A stretch of 39,324 bases of DNA. It comes from a virus. A program made the translations under genes and the position numbers. The number at the start of each line of letters is the position of its first letter. Position 1 is the first letter of the stretch. The DNA lies in IMG/VR virus record IMGVR_UViG_3300044655_001447, positions 1 through 39,324 of that record; one strand, given 5' to 3'. Shown piece by piece: positions 25,771 to 33,800 of this stretch. The notes beneath the pieces are model-generated. The model was given only the letters and a program-made list of their open reading frames with translations, was not told the origin of the DNA and searched no databases.

Positions 25771-25786
25771 ATGTGTCTTTCTTTCC

Positions 25787-25803
25787 CCAAGGATCTACCT
25801 TGG
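25787..25803 (-). promoter_or_regulatory. hairpin in gp32 leader
   Basis: CCAAGG-TAGAT-CCTTGG in the mRNA leader forms a 6-bp stem with a 5-nt loop, 17 nt before the ATG. T4 gp32 represses its own translation through a leader pseudoknot, so this could be an equivalent site. No pseudoknot partner is obvious. Confidence 0.45.
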
Positions 25804-25820
25804 CCTAACAGTTCTCTATC

Positions 25821-25848
25821 ACTATACACTCTGATTTAGATTAGTCAA
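25821..25848 (-). promoter_or_regulatory. early-type promoter of gp32
   Basis: Minus strand: TTGACT, 16-bp spacer, TATAGT, with AGAGTG immediately before the -10 hexamer. The same arrangement recurs at 28752-28779. Confidence 0.72.
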
Positions 25849-26074
25849 TCGGTAACTTCTTAGATTTAGACTTTTTCATCAAATGTAAACTTTGAGCTTC
25901 TTGTTGAATTTTTTCAATAATTGGCTTGGTTAAAAGTTTACCAGAAGCACTTGGATCTAAACCCATTTCTTCTGTAATTTCTAAAACACAATCCATAAAA
26001 GTCATATTGGTCGATTTGACTCTTGATATTACCTTATTTGAAAATTGTTCTTTTGCAGAGTCATCTATATACAT
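25841..26074 (-). CDS. 33: late transcription co-activator gp33
   Basis: A 77-residue gp33-type protein. In T4, gp33 binds the RNA polymerase flap and the sliding clamp to activate late promoters with sigma gp55. The conserved segment FMDCVLEITEEMGLDPSASGK followed by LLTKPIIEKIQQEAQ (residues 26-60) is typical of the shorter gp33 of marine T4-like phages. The C-terminus is Lys/Ser-rich. It lies just upstream of gp32; in T4 gene 59 sits between the two. A TATAAT 6 nt before the start codon may make its message leaderless. Confidence 0.82.
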   Translation of the reverse strand: MYIDDSAKEQFSNKVISRVKSTNMTFMDCVLEITEEMGLDPSASGKLLTKPIIEKIQQEAQSLHLMKKSKSKKLPID

Positions 26075-26080
26075 AATGTT

Positions 26081-26109
26081 ATTATATCATGGATTTATAT
26101 TAAATCCAA
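26081..26109 (-). promoter_or_regulatory. possible gp33 promoter
   Basis: TATAAT ends 6 nt before the gp33 ATG, with TTGGAT 17 nt further upstream as a weak -35. It overlaps an inverted repeat. Confidence 0.45.
26091..26107. repeat. inverted repeat in divergent promoter region
   Basis: GGATTTA-TAT-TAAATCC, 7-bp arms with a 3-nt centre, lies between the gp33 promoter and the late promoters of the fibre operon. It could be an operator or simply AT-rich symmetry. Confidence 0.45.
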
Positions 26110-26121
26110 TAAATATAAGAG

Positions 26122-26129
26122 TATAAATA
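26122..26129 (+). promoter_or_regulatory. late promoter of fibre-like operon
   Basis: A consensus TATAAATA lies 29 nt before the ATG at 26159, with an AAGGA ribosome site near the start. A second octamer AATAAATA is at 26108-26115. Confidence 0.75.
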
Positions 26130-26158
26130 TTGAAGACCAAGGAACACAAGGATAAATT

Positions 26159-27145
26159 ATGTCATTATCACCATATTTTGGAGAAACGTATGTTGTTATC
26201 GAAACAAGTGGAGTAACCTTTGCTGTTTCGGCTGATCCTGTATTAGTCAGCGGTATAACTAATTACACCCAAATTTATAAAATGGCATATGGTCCTACTG
26301 GATCACTTACAGTAGTAGATACTGCTACTCCACTTCCTGTCAGCGTAGCTGGTGGTATGACTGCTAATATTTCCGGATTCTGTGGAACAATCAATATTCA
26401 GGGTGTTGGATCAGGAACTCCAGTTCCAGTATCTGGTACTGTTAATGTTATGGGTCTTACTGCATCACCTGTATACGTACAGACCACAACTGGTTGCAGA
26501 GTAGAAGTTACTGGTGGACGATATTTAAATAAACTTACAGACAATGTTTCTGTATTTGGTCCAAGTGGAAATACTTGGATTTATTCTAATATGGTCAATG
26601 CCAGTGGTGTTGCTATCGGAACTACTTCAAATCCAATGCAAGTAAGTTTTAGCGGTGTTACAATCACTGCAAATATTGCATCAACAATTGGTGTAACCAA
26701 TGACTCTCCTGGTAATGGATTACGCATTCAAGGAATGACTGGTGGACTTAGTGTTGCAGTAACAGTGGGAAATACAGTTGGTATTAATGATACAGCTATT
26801 CTTGCTGGTATGACCAATGTATATGGTCAACTTCTTACACTCAATGCTCAAATCTTGAGTATTGCTGGTAGTGTTCCGTCTAGTATTAAATCTAGTAGAA
26901 CAGCTCCAACTGCCGTTGTATCACAAATGGATCCAACTGGGTTTACATGCTCATATGGTATAAATCTTAAAGCTGCAGCAACTAATACAAATTTAGTTTA
27001 TTTTGCAGGTAATACTGGAGTATCTTCAACAACATCATACGGATTAGATCCAGGTGAAGAAATATTTGTTAAAGTAAATAATACTAATAAAATTTGGACT
27101 GTTACCGGAAGTGGTACACAAGCACTATTTTATAATGCATCGTGA
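26159..27145 (+). CDS. putative virion or fibre protein
   Basis: A 328-residue beta-rich protein dominated by Gly, Thr, Ser and Val. It has imperfect repeats of a (T/P)PxPVS-x-NI/V-G unit (PLPVSVAGGMTANISG, PVPVSGTVNVMG). The C-terminal segment LDPGEEIFVKVNNTNKIWTV with a final LFYNAS is like the terminal beta-domain found on phage virion and fibre proteins. No coiled coil or membrane segment is seen. It starts a two-gene late operon with the 427-residue gene downstream, 7 nt away. Likely a head or tail decoration or receptor-contact protein, by style only. Confidence 0.6.
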   Translation: MSLSPYFGETYVVIETSGVTFAVSADPVLVSGITNYTQIYKMAYGPTGSLTVVDTATPLPVSVAGGMTANISGFCGTINIQGVGSGTPVPVSGTVNVMGLTASPVYVQTTTGCRVEVTGGRYLNKLTDNVSVFGPSGNTWIYSNMVNASGVAIGTTSNPMQVSFSGVTITANIASTIGVTNDSPGNGLRIQGMTGGLSVAVTVGNTVGINDTAILAGMTNVYGQLLTLNAQILSIAGSVPSSIKSSRTAPTAVVSQMDPTGFTCSYGINLKAAATNTNLVYFAGNTGVSSTTSYGLDPGEEIFVKVNNTNKIWTVTGSGTQALFYNAS

Positions 27146-27152
27146 ATAAAAA

Positions 27153-28436
27153 ATGGCAGAAACAGAATCAGCATATACATTAAATAAAGTTAGAACTTTA
27201 AAAAATTATGGTTTGTACGTTACTGGATTAACCGTAGACCCTATTTTTACAAAAGGAATTTTAAATTCCAAACCAAATATTTTAATAAGTGGTTCCACAT
27301 GTACAATTGATTATTCGCATGTATATGATGTGTCTGATTCATTATATTTAAAAAGAACTTTTGGTGGATTTTCTGGTGCAGGAGAAACATTCTCTATATC
27401 AGCATCACAATATTTTGATGAATATAACAATGTTACTACAACGTTAAGTGGAACTTGTAGGTTATCAACTACTATTAATGATAATCATATTATTATTGCT
27501 ACTATTGTTTCCGGTCTTACTGCAACAACTGATTACAATTATTATGGAAAAGATAATTTTGTAGACACCCCACAATATACTTTTACATCTACTGGTGGAA
27601 CTATTGGATATTTTTTAGTAAACTCTCTTCCAAATCTTTCTAAAACAACATTCAATAGTATGGGTATTCTTGGATCAGCATATGGTTTTGAAGAATACAT
27701 TGAAATATCGGGTGGTACATTAAACAACGCTGAACGTATTCTAATCAGTGGAACTATACAACTAAAAGACTCTACTGAACTATTATATTTTGCATCAGGT
27801 GGAACTTTTCAAGATTTTTCAACTACTAATACTTCAGTTGATTTATATATGCGTGGATACCCATCCTTGTTGACTTATCCACAACAGTCTAATGTAACTG
27901 GAATTTATACAATATCTAACGCTTTAACTAAAGATTTAATAAATTGTTATGAAAACCAAACTTTAAACCAATCGCAATTAAGAACTTCAAAGATAGCAGT
28001 TGGATACTTATCTAGTTTTGTAAACTGCAAATCGTGTTATGATTTAATATATGGAAGTGGTATATCAACTCCATTTAGTATAATATCTCCATCATTTAAT
28101 AATTTAATTTATATTACAATAAGTTCACCAACATCAACTACAAATATTGCTGCATTAAATATAAATGTTACAATGTCAGTATCATCAGTAACATTAACAC
28201 AACCAAGTGGTAATACAACTTTAAAAATTGATTTAAGTCATCCGTCTATATTAGGATATTCATTAGAAACATATATTGATGCCGCTAGAGAAATTCCATT
28301 GGGATCTGCTTATAAAAGTTATGGTGTTCCTGGATATAATGGCGCATATGCCATCATAGATTCATATAGTACATCAACACCAATATATTGTGTAATGAGT
28401 GGACTGTCTACAATATACTTTAGTATAAAAACATAA
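27153..28436 (+). CDS. putative virion protein, unknown
   Basis: A 427-residue Ser/Thr/Asn/Tyr-rich protein I do not recognise. Composition and periodic short beta-strands (STGGTIGYFLVNSL, GTIQLKDSTELLYFASGG) suggest a structural protein. Near the C-terminus there is a hydrophobic, Tyr-rich part ending STIYFSIKT. It is co-transcribed with the fibre-like gene before it and ends at a weak hairpin. No enzymatic motif is visible. Confidence 0.6.
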   Translation: MAETESAYTLNKVRTLKNYGLYVTGLTVDPIFTKGILNSKPNILISGSTCTIDYSHVYDVSDSLYLKRTFGGFSGAGETFSISASQYFDEYNNVTTTLSGTCRLSTTINDNHIIIATIVSGLTATTDYNYYGKDNFVDTPQYTFTSTGGTIGYFLVNSLPNLSKTTFNSMGILGSAYGFEEYIEISGGTLNNAERILISGTIQLKDSTELLYFASGGTFQDFSTTNTSVDLYMRGYPSLLTYPQQSNVTGIYTISNALTKDLINCYENQTLNQSQLRTSKIAVGYLSSFVNCKSCYDLIYGSGISTPFSIISPSFNNLIYITISSPTSTTNIAALNINVTMSVSSVTLTQPSGNTTLKIDLSHPSILGYSLETYIDAAREIPLGSAYKSYGVPGYNGAYAIIDSYSTSTPIYCVMSGLSTIYFSIKT

Positions 28437-28458
28437 GACCCCCATTACTGGAGGTCTT
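28435..28458. terminator. weak hairpin after virion operon
   Basis: AAGACC and GGTCTT flank an imperfect GC inner stem at the end of the 427-aa gene. No U-tract follows on the plus strand, so termination may be poor or factor-dependent. Confidence 0.4.
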
Positions 28459-28483
28459 GTGTCTAACAAAAAGTTTACAAATT

Positions 28484-28720
28484 TTACCGACTACGTGAGC
28501 GAACAACTCGGTAGTGTGCACGACCCTTAACGGTCTCACGAACTACAGTATACTTGAGATCCATACGATCAAAAGCCTCACGAAGGTTGCTCATAGTTGC
28601 GCGCATATTTGCAACCTTAAAACGCTTACGGGCTTCACATGCATTCAGCGGAGTACCATTTCGCATATAATCAAACACTCTCTGAATCTTAGTCGGACGG
28701 TCAACAGTAGTAATATCCAT
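28484..28720 (-). CDS. small winged-helix/HTH protein
   Basis: A 78-residue basic protein with a helix-turn-helix arrangement: TKIQRVFDYMRNGTPLNACEARKRFKVANMRATMSNLR (residues 10-47), then a beta-wing-like TVVRETVKGRAHYRVV. It resembles the small phage HTH domains of the HTH_39 type. It probably binds DNA as an early regulator; its target is unknown. It has its own early-type promoter and a GAAAGGA ribosome site. Confidence 0.72.
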   Translation of the reverse strand: MDITTVDRPTKIQRVFDYMRNGTPLNACEARKRFKVANMRATMSNLREAFDRMDLKYTVVRETVKGRAHYRVVRSRSR

Positions 28721-28751
28721 AGAACTTTCCTTTCTTATAAGAAGTTGCTAT

Positions 28752-28779
28752 ACTATACACTCTATATTTGACCTGTCAA
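28752..28779 (-). promoter_or_regulatory. early-type promoter of HTH gene
   Basis: Minus strand: TTGACA, 16-bp spacer, TATAGT, with AGAGTG just before the -10, as at gp32. Confidence 0.78.
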
Positions 28780-28787
28780 GTGATTAT

Positions 28788-28795
28788 TATAAATA
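28788..28795 (+). promoter_or_regulatory. late promoter of HExxH gene
   Basis: A consensus TATAAATA lies 21 nt before the ATG at 28817, with a GAGGAGG ribosome site in the leader. It is divergent from the early promoter 8 bp away. Confidence 0.75.
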
Positions 28796-28816
28796 ATACT
28801 GACTGAGGAGGACTTT

Positions 28817-29416
28817 ATGGAACAGATGAGTCATCAGTTTATAAAATTTGTACGTCAGCATCTTGCCCAATATGGTATGAAACTTATTATTGGACGCGGT
28901 AAATGTGTCAATGTAGATGGGTTTCGCTGTTCTGGGTGCTTTGATGAGTCTGGAAAGGCTATTCGTATTGCCAGACACTGTAATCAATTTTTACATGTTC
29001 TCGTTCATGAATATTGTCATTTTTTACAATACATTAATAACAGTAAAGTATATGAAAAGTCATATAAAGCCTCAAATATTGTAGATGGATGGCTAAAAGG
29101 TAAAAATTATGCTGCTAAAGATGTTAAAAGAGCATTTTTTATTGTTCGCTCTATGGAAAGAGACTGTGAAAAACGAGCCGTTCGATTAATTAATGAATTT
29201 AAATTAAAAATTGATACAAAAATGTATTCCAAACGGGCTCACGTATACATCTATAGTCATTTCATGATGGAAAAATCACGAAAATTCTATTCTTTTAAAC
29301 AAGATCCATATTATAGCAAATGCGTTCTACGCATCATGCCGTCTAACATGGCTGTTCTGAGTCATGTGTCTATTCCAACAAAGGTCTATTCTGTTTTAGA
29401 ATCTTTGATGAAATGA
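28817..29416 (+). CDS. putative zinc metallopeptidase (HExxH)
   Basis: A 199-residue protein with HEYCH at residues 64-68 in the context FLHVLVHEYCHFLQY, a classic zinc-binding HExxH in a hydrophobic helix. Glu118 in RDCEKRAVRLI is a plausible third ligand, giving a gluzincin- or SprT-like layout. Several other Cys (30, 38, 41, 55, 67) lie around it. The C-terminal half is basic and tyrosine-rich. The family is not clear. It has a late promoter and a strong ribosome site, so it may act during assembly or lysis. Its end overlaps the converging gene by 31 nt. Confidence 0.7.
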   Translation: MEQMSHQFIKFVRQHLAQYGMKLIIGRGKCVNVDGFRCSGCFDESGKAIRIARHCNQFLHVLVHEYCHFLQYINNSKVYEKSYKASNIVDGWLKGKNYAAKDVKRAFFIVRSMERDCEKRAVRLINEFKLKIDTKMYSKRAHVYIYSHFMMEKSRKFYSFKQDPYYSKCVLRIMPSNMAVLSHVSIPTKVYSVLESLMK

Positions 29417-29751
29417 CTTTGAGCATATTTGGCAACAAACTTGGTAAATGGTTGTTCACCGTAGGGCCAACGATCAATTGGATCCATAAATCCATGTTGA
29501 ATTAGATCATCAATATGCTCATCCATCATGGATAGAGTTACATCATCTACATTCCATTTGAGCTCACCATCGTAATCGATTGATGGTTCTTCTGCTGCAT
29601 TATGTTCTGCAACTGCAAGATCAGATATCTTTGCAAGATTACCAAGAATTTCTAATGATTTAGCACATTGATAAAAAAGATCCTTGTTGATAGGATCTTC
29701 TTCTTTGCGTGCTAGTTTTCGGACTTCGTAAACTAGTTCTGAAATTTTCAT
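29386..29751 (-). CDS. unknown acidic 121-aa protein
   Basis: Not recognised. The N-terminal half is helical (ISELVYEVRKLARKEEDPIN), the middle is acidic (ELKWNVDDVTLSMMDEHIDD), and the end contains RWPYGEQPFTKFVAKYA. An AGGAG ribosome site precedes the ATG. It closes a minus-strand set with the two genes upstream. Its last 31 nt lie opposite the 3' end of the HExxH gene. Confidence 0.65.
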   Translation of the reverse strand: MKISELVYEVRKLARKEEDPINKDLFYQCAKSLEILGNLAKISDLAVAEHNAAEEPSIDYDGELKWNVDDVTLSMMDEHIDDLIQHGFMDPIDRWPYGEQPFTKFVAKYAQSHFIKDSKTE

Positions 29752-29759
29752 ATTAACTC

Positions 29760-30122
29760 CTATGACAAGGTTAGTAAGTATTTGGTTTGTTGTACCAAAC
29801 CAAGCATCTCATCCCTTATATTTAACAAGGCAGTTTGATCTCCACCAAGTTCTTTTGGTACTTCTTCAGTCAAATAATCTTCAAATGAACTCAATACCTG
29901 CATAGCAGTTGTTTTATATGGTCCGTTTAAAGTCAACTCATTAATATCTCTTAATTCATCCTTACCAAGCGTTCCCATATAAGTCTCGGCAAAAGAGTCT
30001 AATAGAGCATCAATGCCTGTGTAGGCAGCTCCTAGTGCTATGTGTGCGGAATATGACTTAGTTCCCCAGTGGTGAAGGCGTAATTCATTTTGAAAATTTA
30101 AGATTGTTTTAATACATGACAT
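29760..30122 (-). CDS. DUF5856-like helical (Dps-like?) protein
   Basis: A 120-residue all-helical protein. The N-terminal NFQNELRLHHWGTKSYSAHI, then ALGAAYTGIDALLDSFAETY, is the pattern of a phage family (DUF5856) with HW in the first helix and a D..(A/V)ET motif in the second, reminiscent of Dps/ferritin-like bundles. Whether it binds metal cannot be told. It starts 10 nt after the Cys-motif gene. Confidence 0.68.
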   Translation of the reverse strand: MSCIKTILNFQNELRLHHWGTKSYSAHIALGAAYTGIDALLDSFAETYMGTLGKDELRDINELTLNGPYKTTAMQVLSSFEDYLTEEVPKELGGDQTALLNIRDEMLGLVQQTKYLLTLS

Positions 30123-30132
30123 AGTATACTAT

Positions 30133-30807
30133 TTATTCTTTCTGCTCTGTATTGATTTCTTCATCAGATTCTTTTTTCTTAAAAAGATCACCAACGGATT
30201 GAATAATTCCTTTCACTGAATCTAATGCATCAGCAGCATTAAATCCTTCACCAACCTCTTTAGGGAATTTCTTTAAAGGACATTCAAGGTCTGGCATCCA
30301 TAATTTATGTGAAAGGGCTGCTCTTGGATTCTTTGCACTACAACCACAGCTAGAACACCAACCAATAGATTCTGAATCTGGTTTAAAGTTATTTCGTCTT
30401 GGACAAGACATACACAAAGCTTTTCTTTTTTCAAAAACCTCTTCAGATACTTTACCAGTTAATAATTGTGATCCTTCAATTTTTGAATATTGTGCAGCCT
30501 TAGATAAAAAACTTTGATCAACATTATTCTGTACAGGTACAGCCGTATAAAGATTTGTTTGTGGTATTAAACTTTGCATATCTTTTATTACATTAGATTT
30601 AATATTTTGTTGTACAGTTTCAACCAATGGAGTTCGTACATCACATTTAGAACAATCACTTGCTAATACATGCTTGGATTTTAAAGTACAGTATGGTGCA
30701 CACTTTCCATCATTTTCTACAACCCACTGGGTACAATTAATTCTATGAAATGCTTTAGATTTATTTGTTTCACAATAAACAATTTGTTTTAAAGAAATAT
30801 TTTGCAT
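30133..30807 (-). CDS. cysteine-rich zinc-binding-like protein
   Basis: A 224-residue protein with three Cys groups: Cys12/Cys25 with CAPYC (36-40), CSKC (52-55), and a C-terminal set CMSC (132-135), CSSCGC (151-156) and ECPLKKF (175-181). The last set has the CxxCGC...CPLKK form also seen at 15487-15939. The end is a Lys/Glu-rich tail. Likely a small zinc-stabilised protein; partner and function are unknown. It begins 3 nt after the giant Cys-rich virion gene, so the two are co-expressed. Confidence 0.68.
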   Translation of the reverse strand: MQNISLKQIVYCETNKSKAFHRINCTQWVVENDGKCAPYCTLKSKHVLASDCSKCDVRTPLVETVQQNIKSNVIKDMQSLIPQTNLYTAVPVQNNVDQSFLSKAAQYSKIEGSQLLTGKVSEEVFEKRKALCMSCPRRNNFKPDSESIGWCSSCGCSAKNPRAALSHKLWMPDLECPLKKFPKEVGEGFNAADALDSVKGIIQSVGDLFKKKESDEEINTEQKE

Positions 30808-30810
30808 AAG

Positions 30811-33800
30811 TTAGTATGGACCTTGTGCTTTTATTATAATATGATTTCTACCATATGTCAACCCACTTCTTGCTGTATTTGGTTCATATGTCGTATCCCA
30901 TGGGCACAATTCTTCATCTCTGTTTATTTGATCAAATACATCATCAAACATTATATTATATTTTTCAAATCTAATATGATAATTTGGATCTAGATCACTG
31001 ACAGCTTTCAGTCTATCTATTGTAGTAGATAGTGAATTAATTGGTACATTTGCTTGCACACAATCGCCTACTGACCATGCTACATCGCATCCGTTAGCAG
31101 TTGTGCTTCCTGTGATTCCATCTTTGGCACCACATCCCCATTCAAATTTTCCCATAATATCGGGTGGAATTTTATAACCATCTACTGAACGTTGGTGGCA
31201 TAAATATTTTTTCCAATTAATCATCATATTTCTAGGAAAACCAAATCCAATACCACTTCCCGCACCTCCACAAAATTGACATGATCCATCTTCATTAAAA
31301 CATCCAGTTGGTGGATCTGGGGCAGGACATGAACATCTTGCAGCACATCCTAAATTGCCGAGACCAGTATACGCATCCACTTGTCCAAATGCCGTAAAAT
31401 AAAATCTTTCAGAGTCCAATCCAAATCTATGTGGTATAGTGTTATTATCTAAACAAGTAGGTTCATATACTCCCTGTGGAATTTCTGGAAAACAAGTATA
31501 ATTAAAATCTGCAGCACCATATCCATTTATTCTTGATAGATTTGTATTACACCCATAACTTGGAAACAAAAATGGTCCAATATTTGCTGCATTGGGATTA
31601 TCTTTATTACAAGGACATATTGCAAATCCACCTTCTCCTGCACAAAAACCACCATTAAATACATCACTACATGGAGGAAAAGATCCATCCCTACATGGTT
31701 GTCCTGGTTCTGGTATTTCTGGGTCTGGTTCTTCAGTAGTATTGGATGCACCACATGGACAATGTATGATACAATTACCTACTTTAGCTATCGATGGCCA
31801 TTTATCTACATATATTCTTGCATTTTGAAAAATATCTCTGGGTTTAGAAAATTCATTACCACATATATTTCCAGAAATACATCTATATTCTTCATATTGA
31901 TGAACATGTGTACCAAATACCTCACTTCCATCTTCATACTTAAAGTTTAATTCATTTTCTATGGCAGATGATGATTGAGATATAGGCATATAAGAACTTC
32001 TATATCTCAATATACCAACATAACCTTTATGTCCAGCAGCACGTGGAATATCAGCAATCGCATCATCAAATCGTGCTCCGTGTTCTTTAAATATTGCATA
32101 TACACTGTCTGGTGGATCAATCATTTTAATATCACCAGCAGGAATATATAAATTAGGAGAACATCCTGCACCCAATAAAGTCCAACATTGCGTTATACAT
32201 GTTTGTATCGGTTCACTGGGCCAAGTACCGTATTTGGGAAATTCAATAGGACAGTCGGTTGGACATGCAACACCCGACCCATTGACAATCATCAATTGTC
32301 CACCCTTTGGATTTATATTAGTAAGGGGGTGAGTGCGTGAGCCAAATTTTTCTGCACAATTTGTAAATGCTTGATCATTTGGTCCAGAACAATTAGAACA
32401 TCCGGTTTCATCAGTTTCAAGTATTGCTCGAATAATAATTGGACCACGTTCAGAAAAAGATACACGTCCTCCAACATTATCAGAATTTGGTCCATCTATA
32501 TTAGATTCCCAACAAGAAGCAAATGGTGATTCTTCAAACTCACCAAATATAACATGATCATCACAAGCATCTTCAATACTTACAGTTTTACCATCTTCAT
32601 TAATTGTAATTCCGGATGGACAATCACAACCAAGACTAGAAAACTGAACTTCTTCTACTTTTTGTTTTAAACTAATTCTAAATTTAGTTTCTTGTGGAGT
32701 ACCTGCATTAAAAATCTTTACTCTATTACATACTGTCACGTCCCAATCTCTAAAAACTCTCCACACTTTTCCAGGAGCAATATCACTATGATCTAAAGTA
32801 AATAATACTCTTAATGCACTAGTTGGTGTTTGATGAATCCATATACCATCTGCTTCTCTTCCGTTAGACCATTGATATCCAGCAAGTTCTAATGCACCAA
32901 TTTCATCAGGTGCTTCATAATCCATACCAAAACACCATTCACCAAACCCTAAACCCTGTGCGCCTGCATCTGGGCTACAAAAAGGATTTTTTCCACCTTC
33001 CTCTACTCCAAAATCATATTGAGTTGGAACAATTACATTTAAACTTACTTTTTTACTTGATAAACCTAATGTATATCCTTGTGGGCCACATGCTCCACAT
33101 GCTCCACAAAATCCAGATGGTGCACATGTATAACCTGTTCCATCACAACCACAAATAGTTGTACCAGTTAATCCGGCTGGACCTTCATATAAATCCCATT
33201 CAGGTGTGGTGTATCTATTGAAAGGATTCATCCAACCAAAGAAATGCATATTAGCTGTACTTCCATCGAAGGGCAGACTTCCTACAAAATTAGGATTTGA
33301 ATTGGAATATGCTTTACAACCTTCTGGAACGTCTTCCCATCCAAATGGAGTTCCATTGTCTGGATCTAATTGAGTACATATTTGATCAGGATCTAAAAAA
33401 GTACCACTGCAACAAGCATCAACATCTTGACCAAATGTACCAGAACATTTAGTTTGCACTAAGGGGCATTGTCTTATCCAGGGAGTGTCAGAATATGACT
33501 CTGGGTCTGCAAGAGCTTCTTCAACTTGTTGTTTGGTAAATTTAGATCCCTCAAAAACTGCATTACCAGACCAACATGCTGCAGAATTTTGATCTATATC
33601 CATATTTTTTTTAAATCTATATGGCCAGGGTCCACGAGGCATACGAGCAAAATCACGTGCGCATATAGCTGGAATTCCATCATCATTAAATGTATCAAAA
33701 AATACTTCACAATTTGATAATTCTCTCCAAGGATAATTTTCATTTACATTAAATGAATGACAAGCATCTGGATGTGGTCTTACATTTCTAGCAGGACCAG

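Noticed and set aside
26400-26760. Repeated GGT/CCA-type units as CRISPR or tandem DNA repeat
   Set aside because: Units are imperfect, in-frame protein repeats of a beta-rich fibre-like protein; there is no conserved repeat with unique spacers.
32892-33158. Plus-strand His/Leu-rich open frame
   Set aside because: Shadow of the giant Cys-rich gene, with no start signal.
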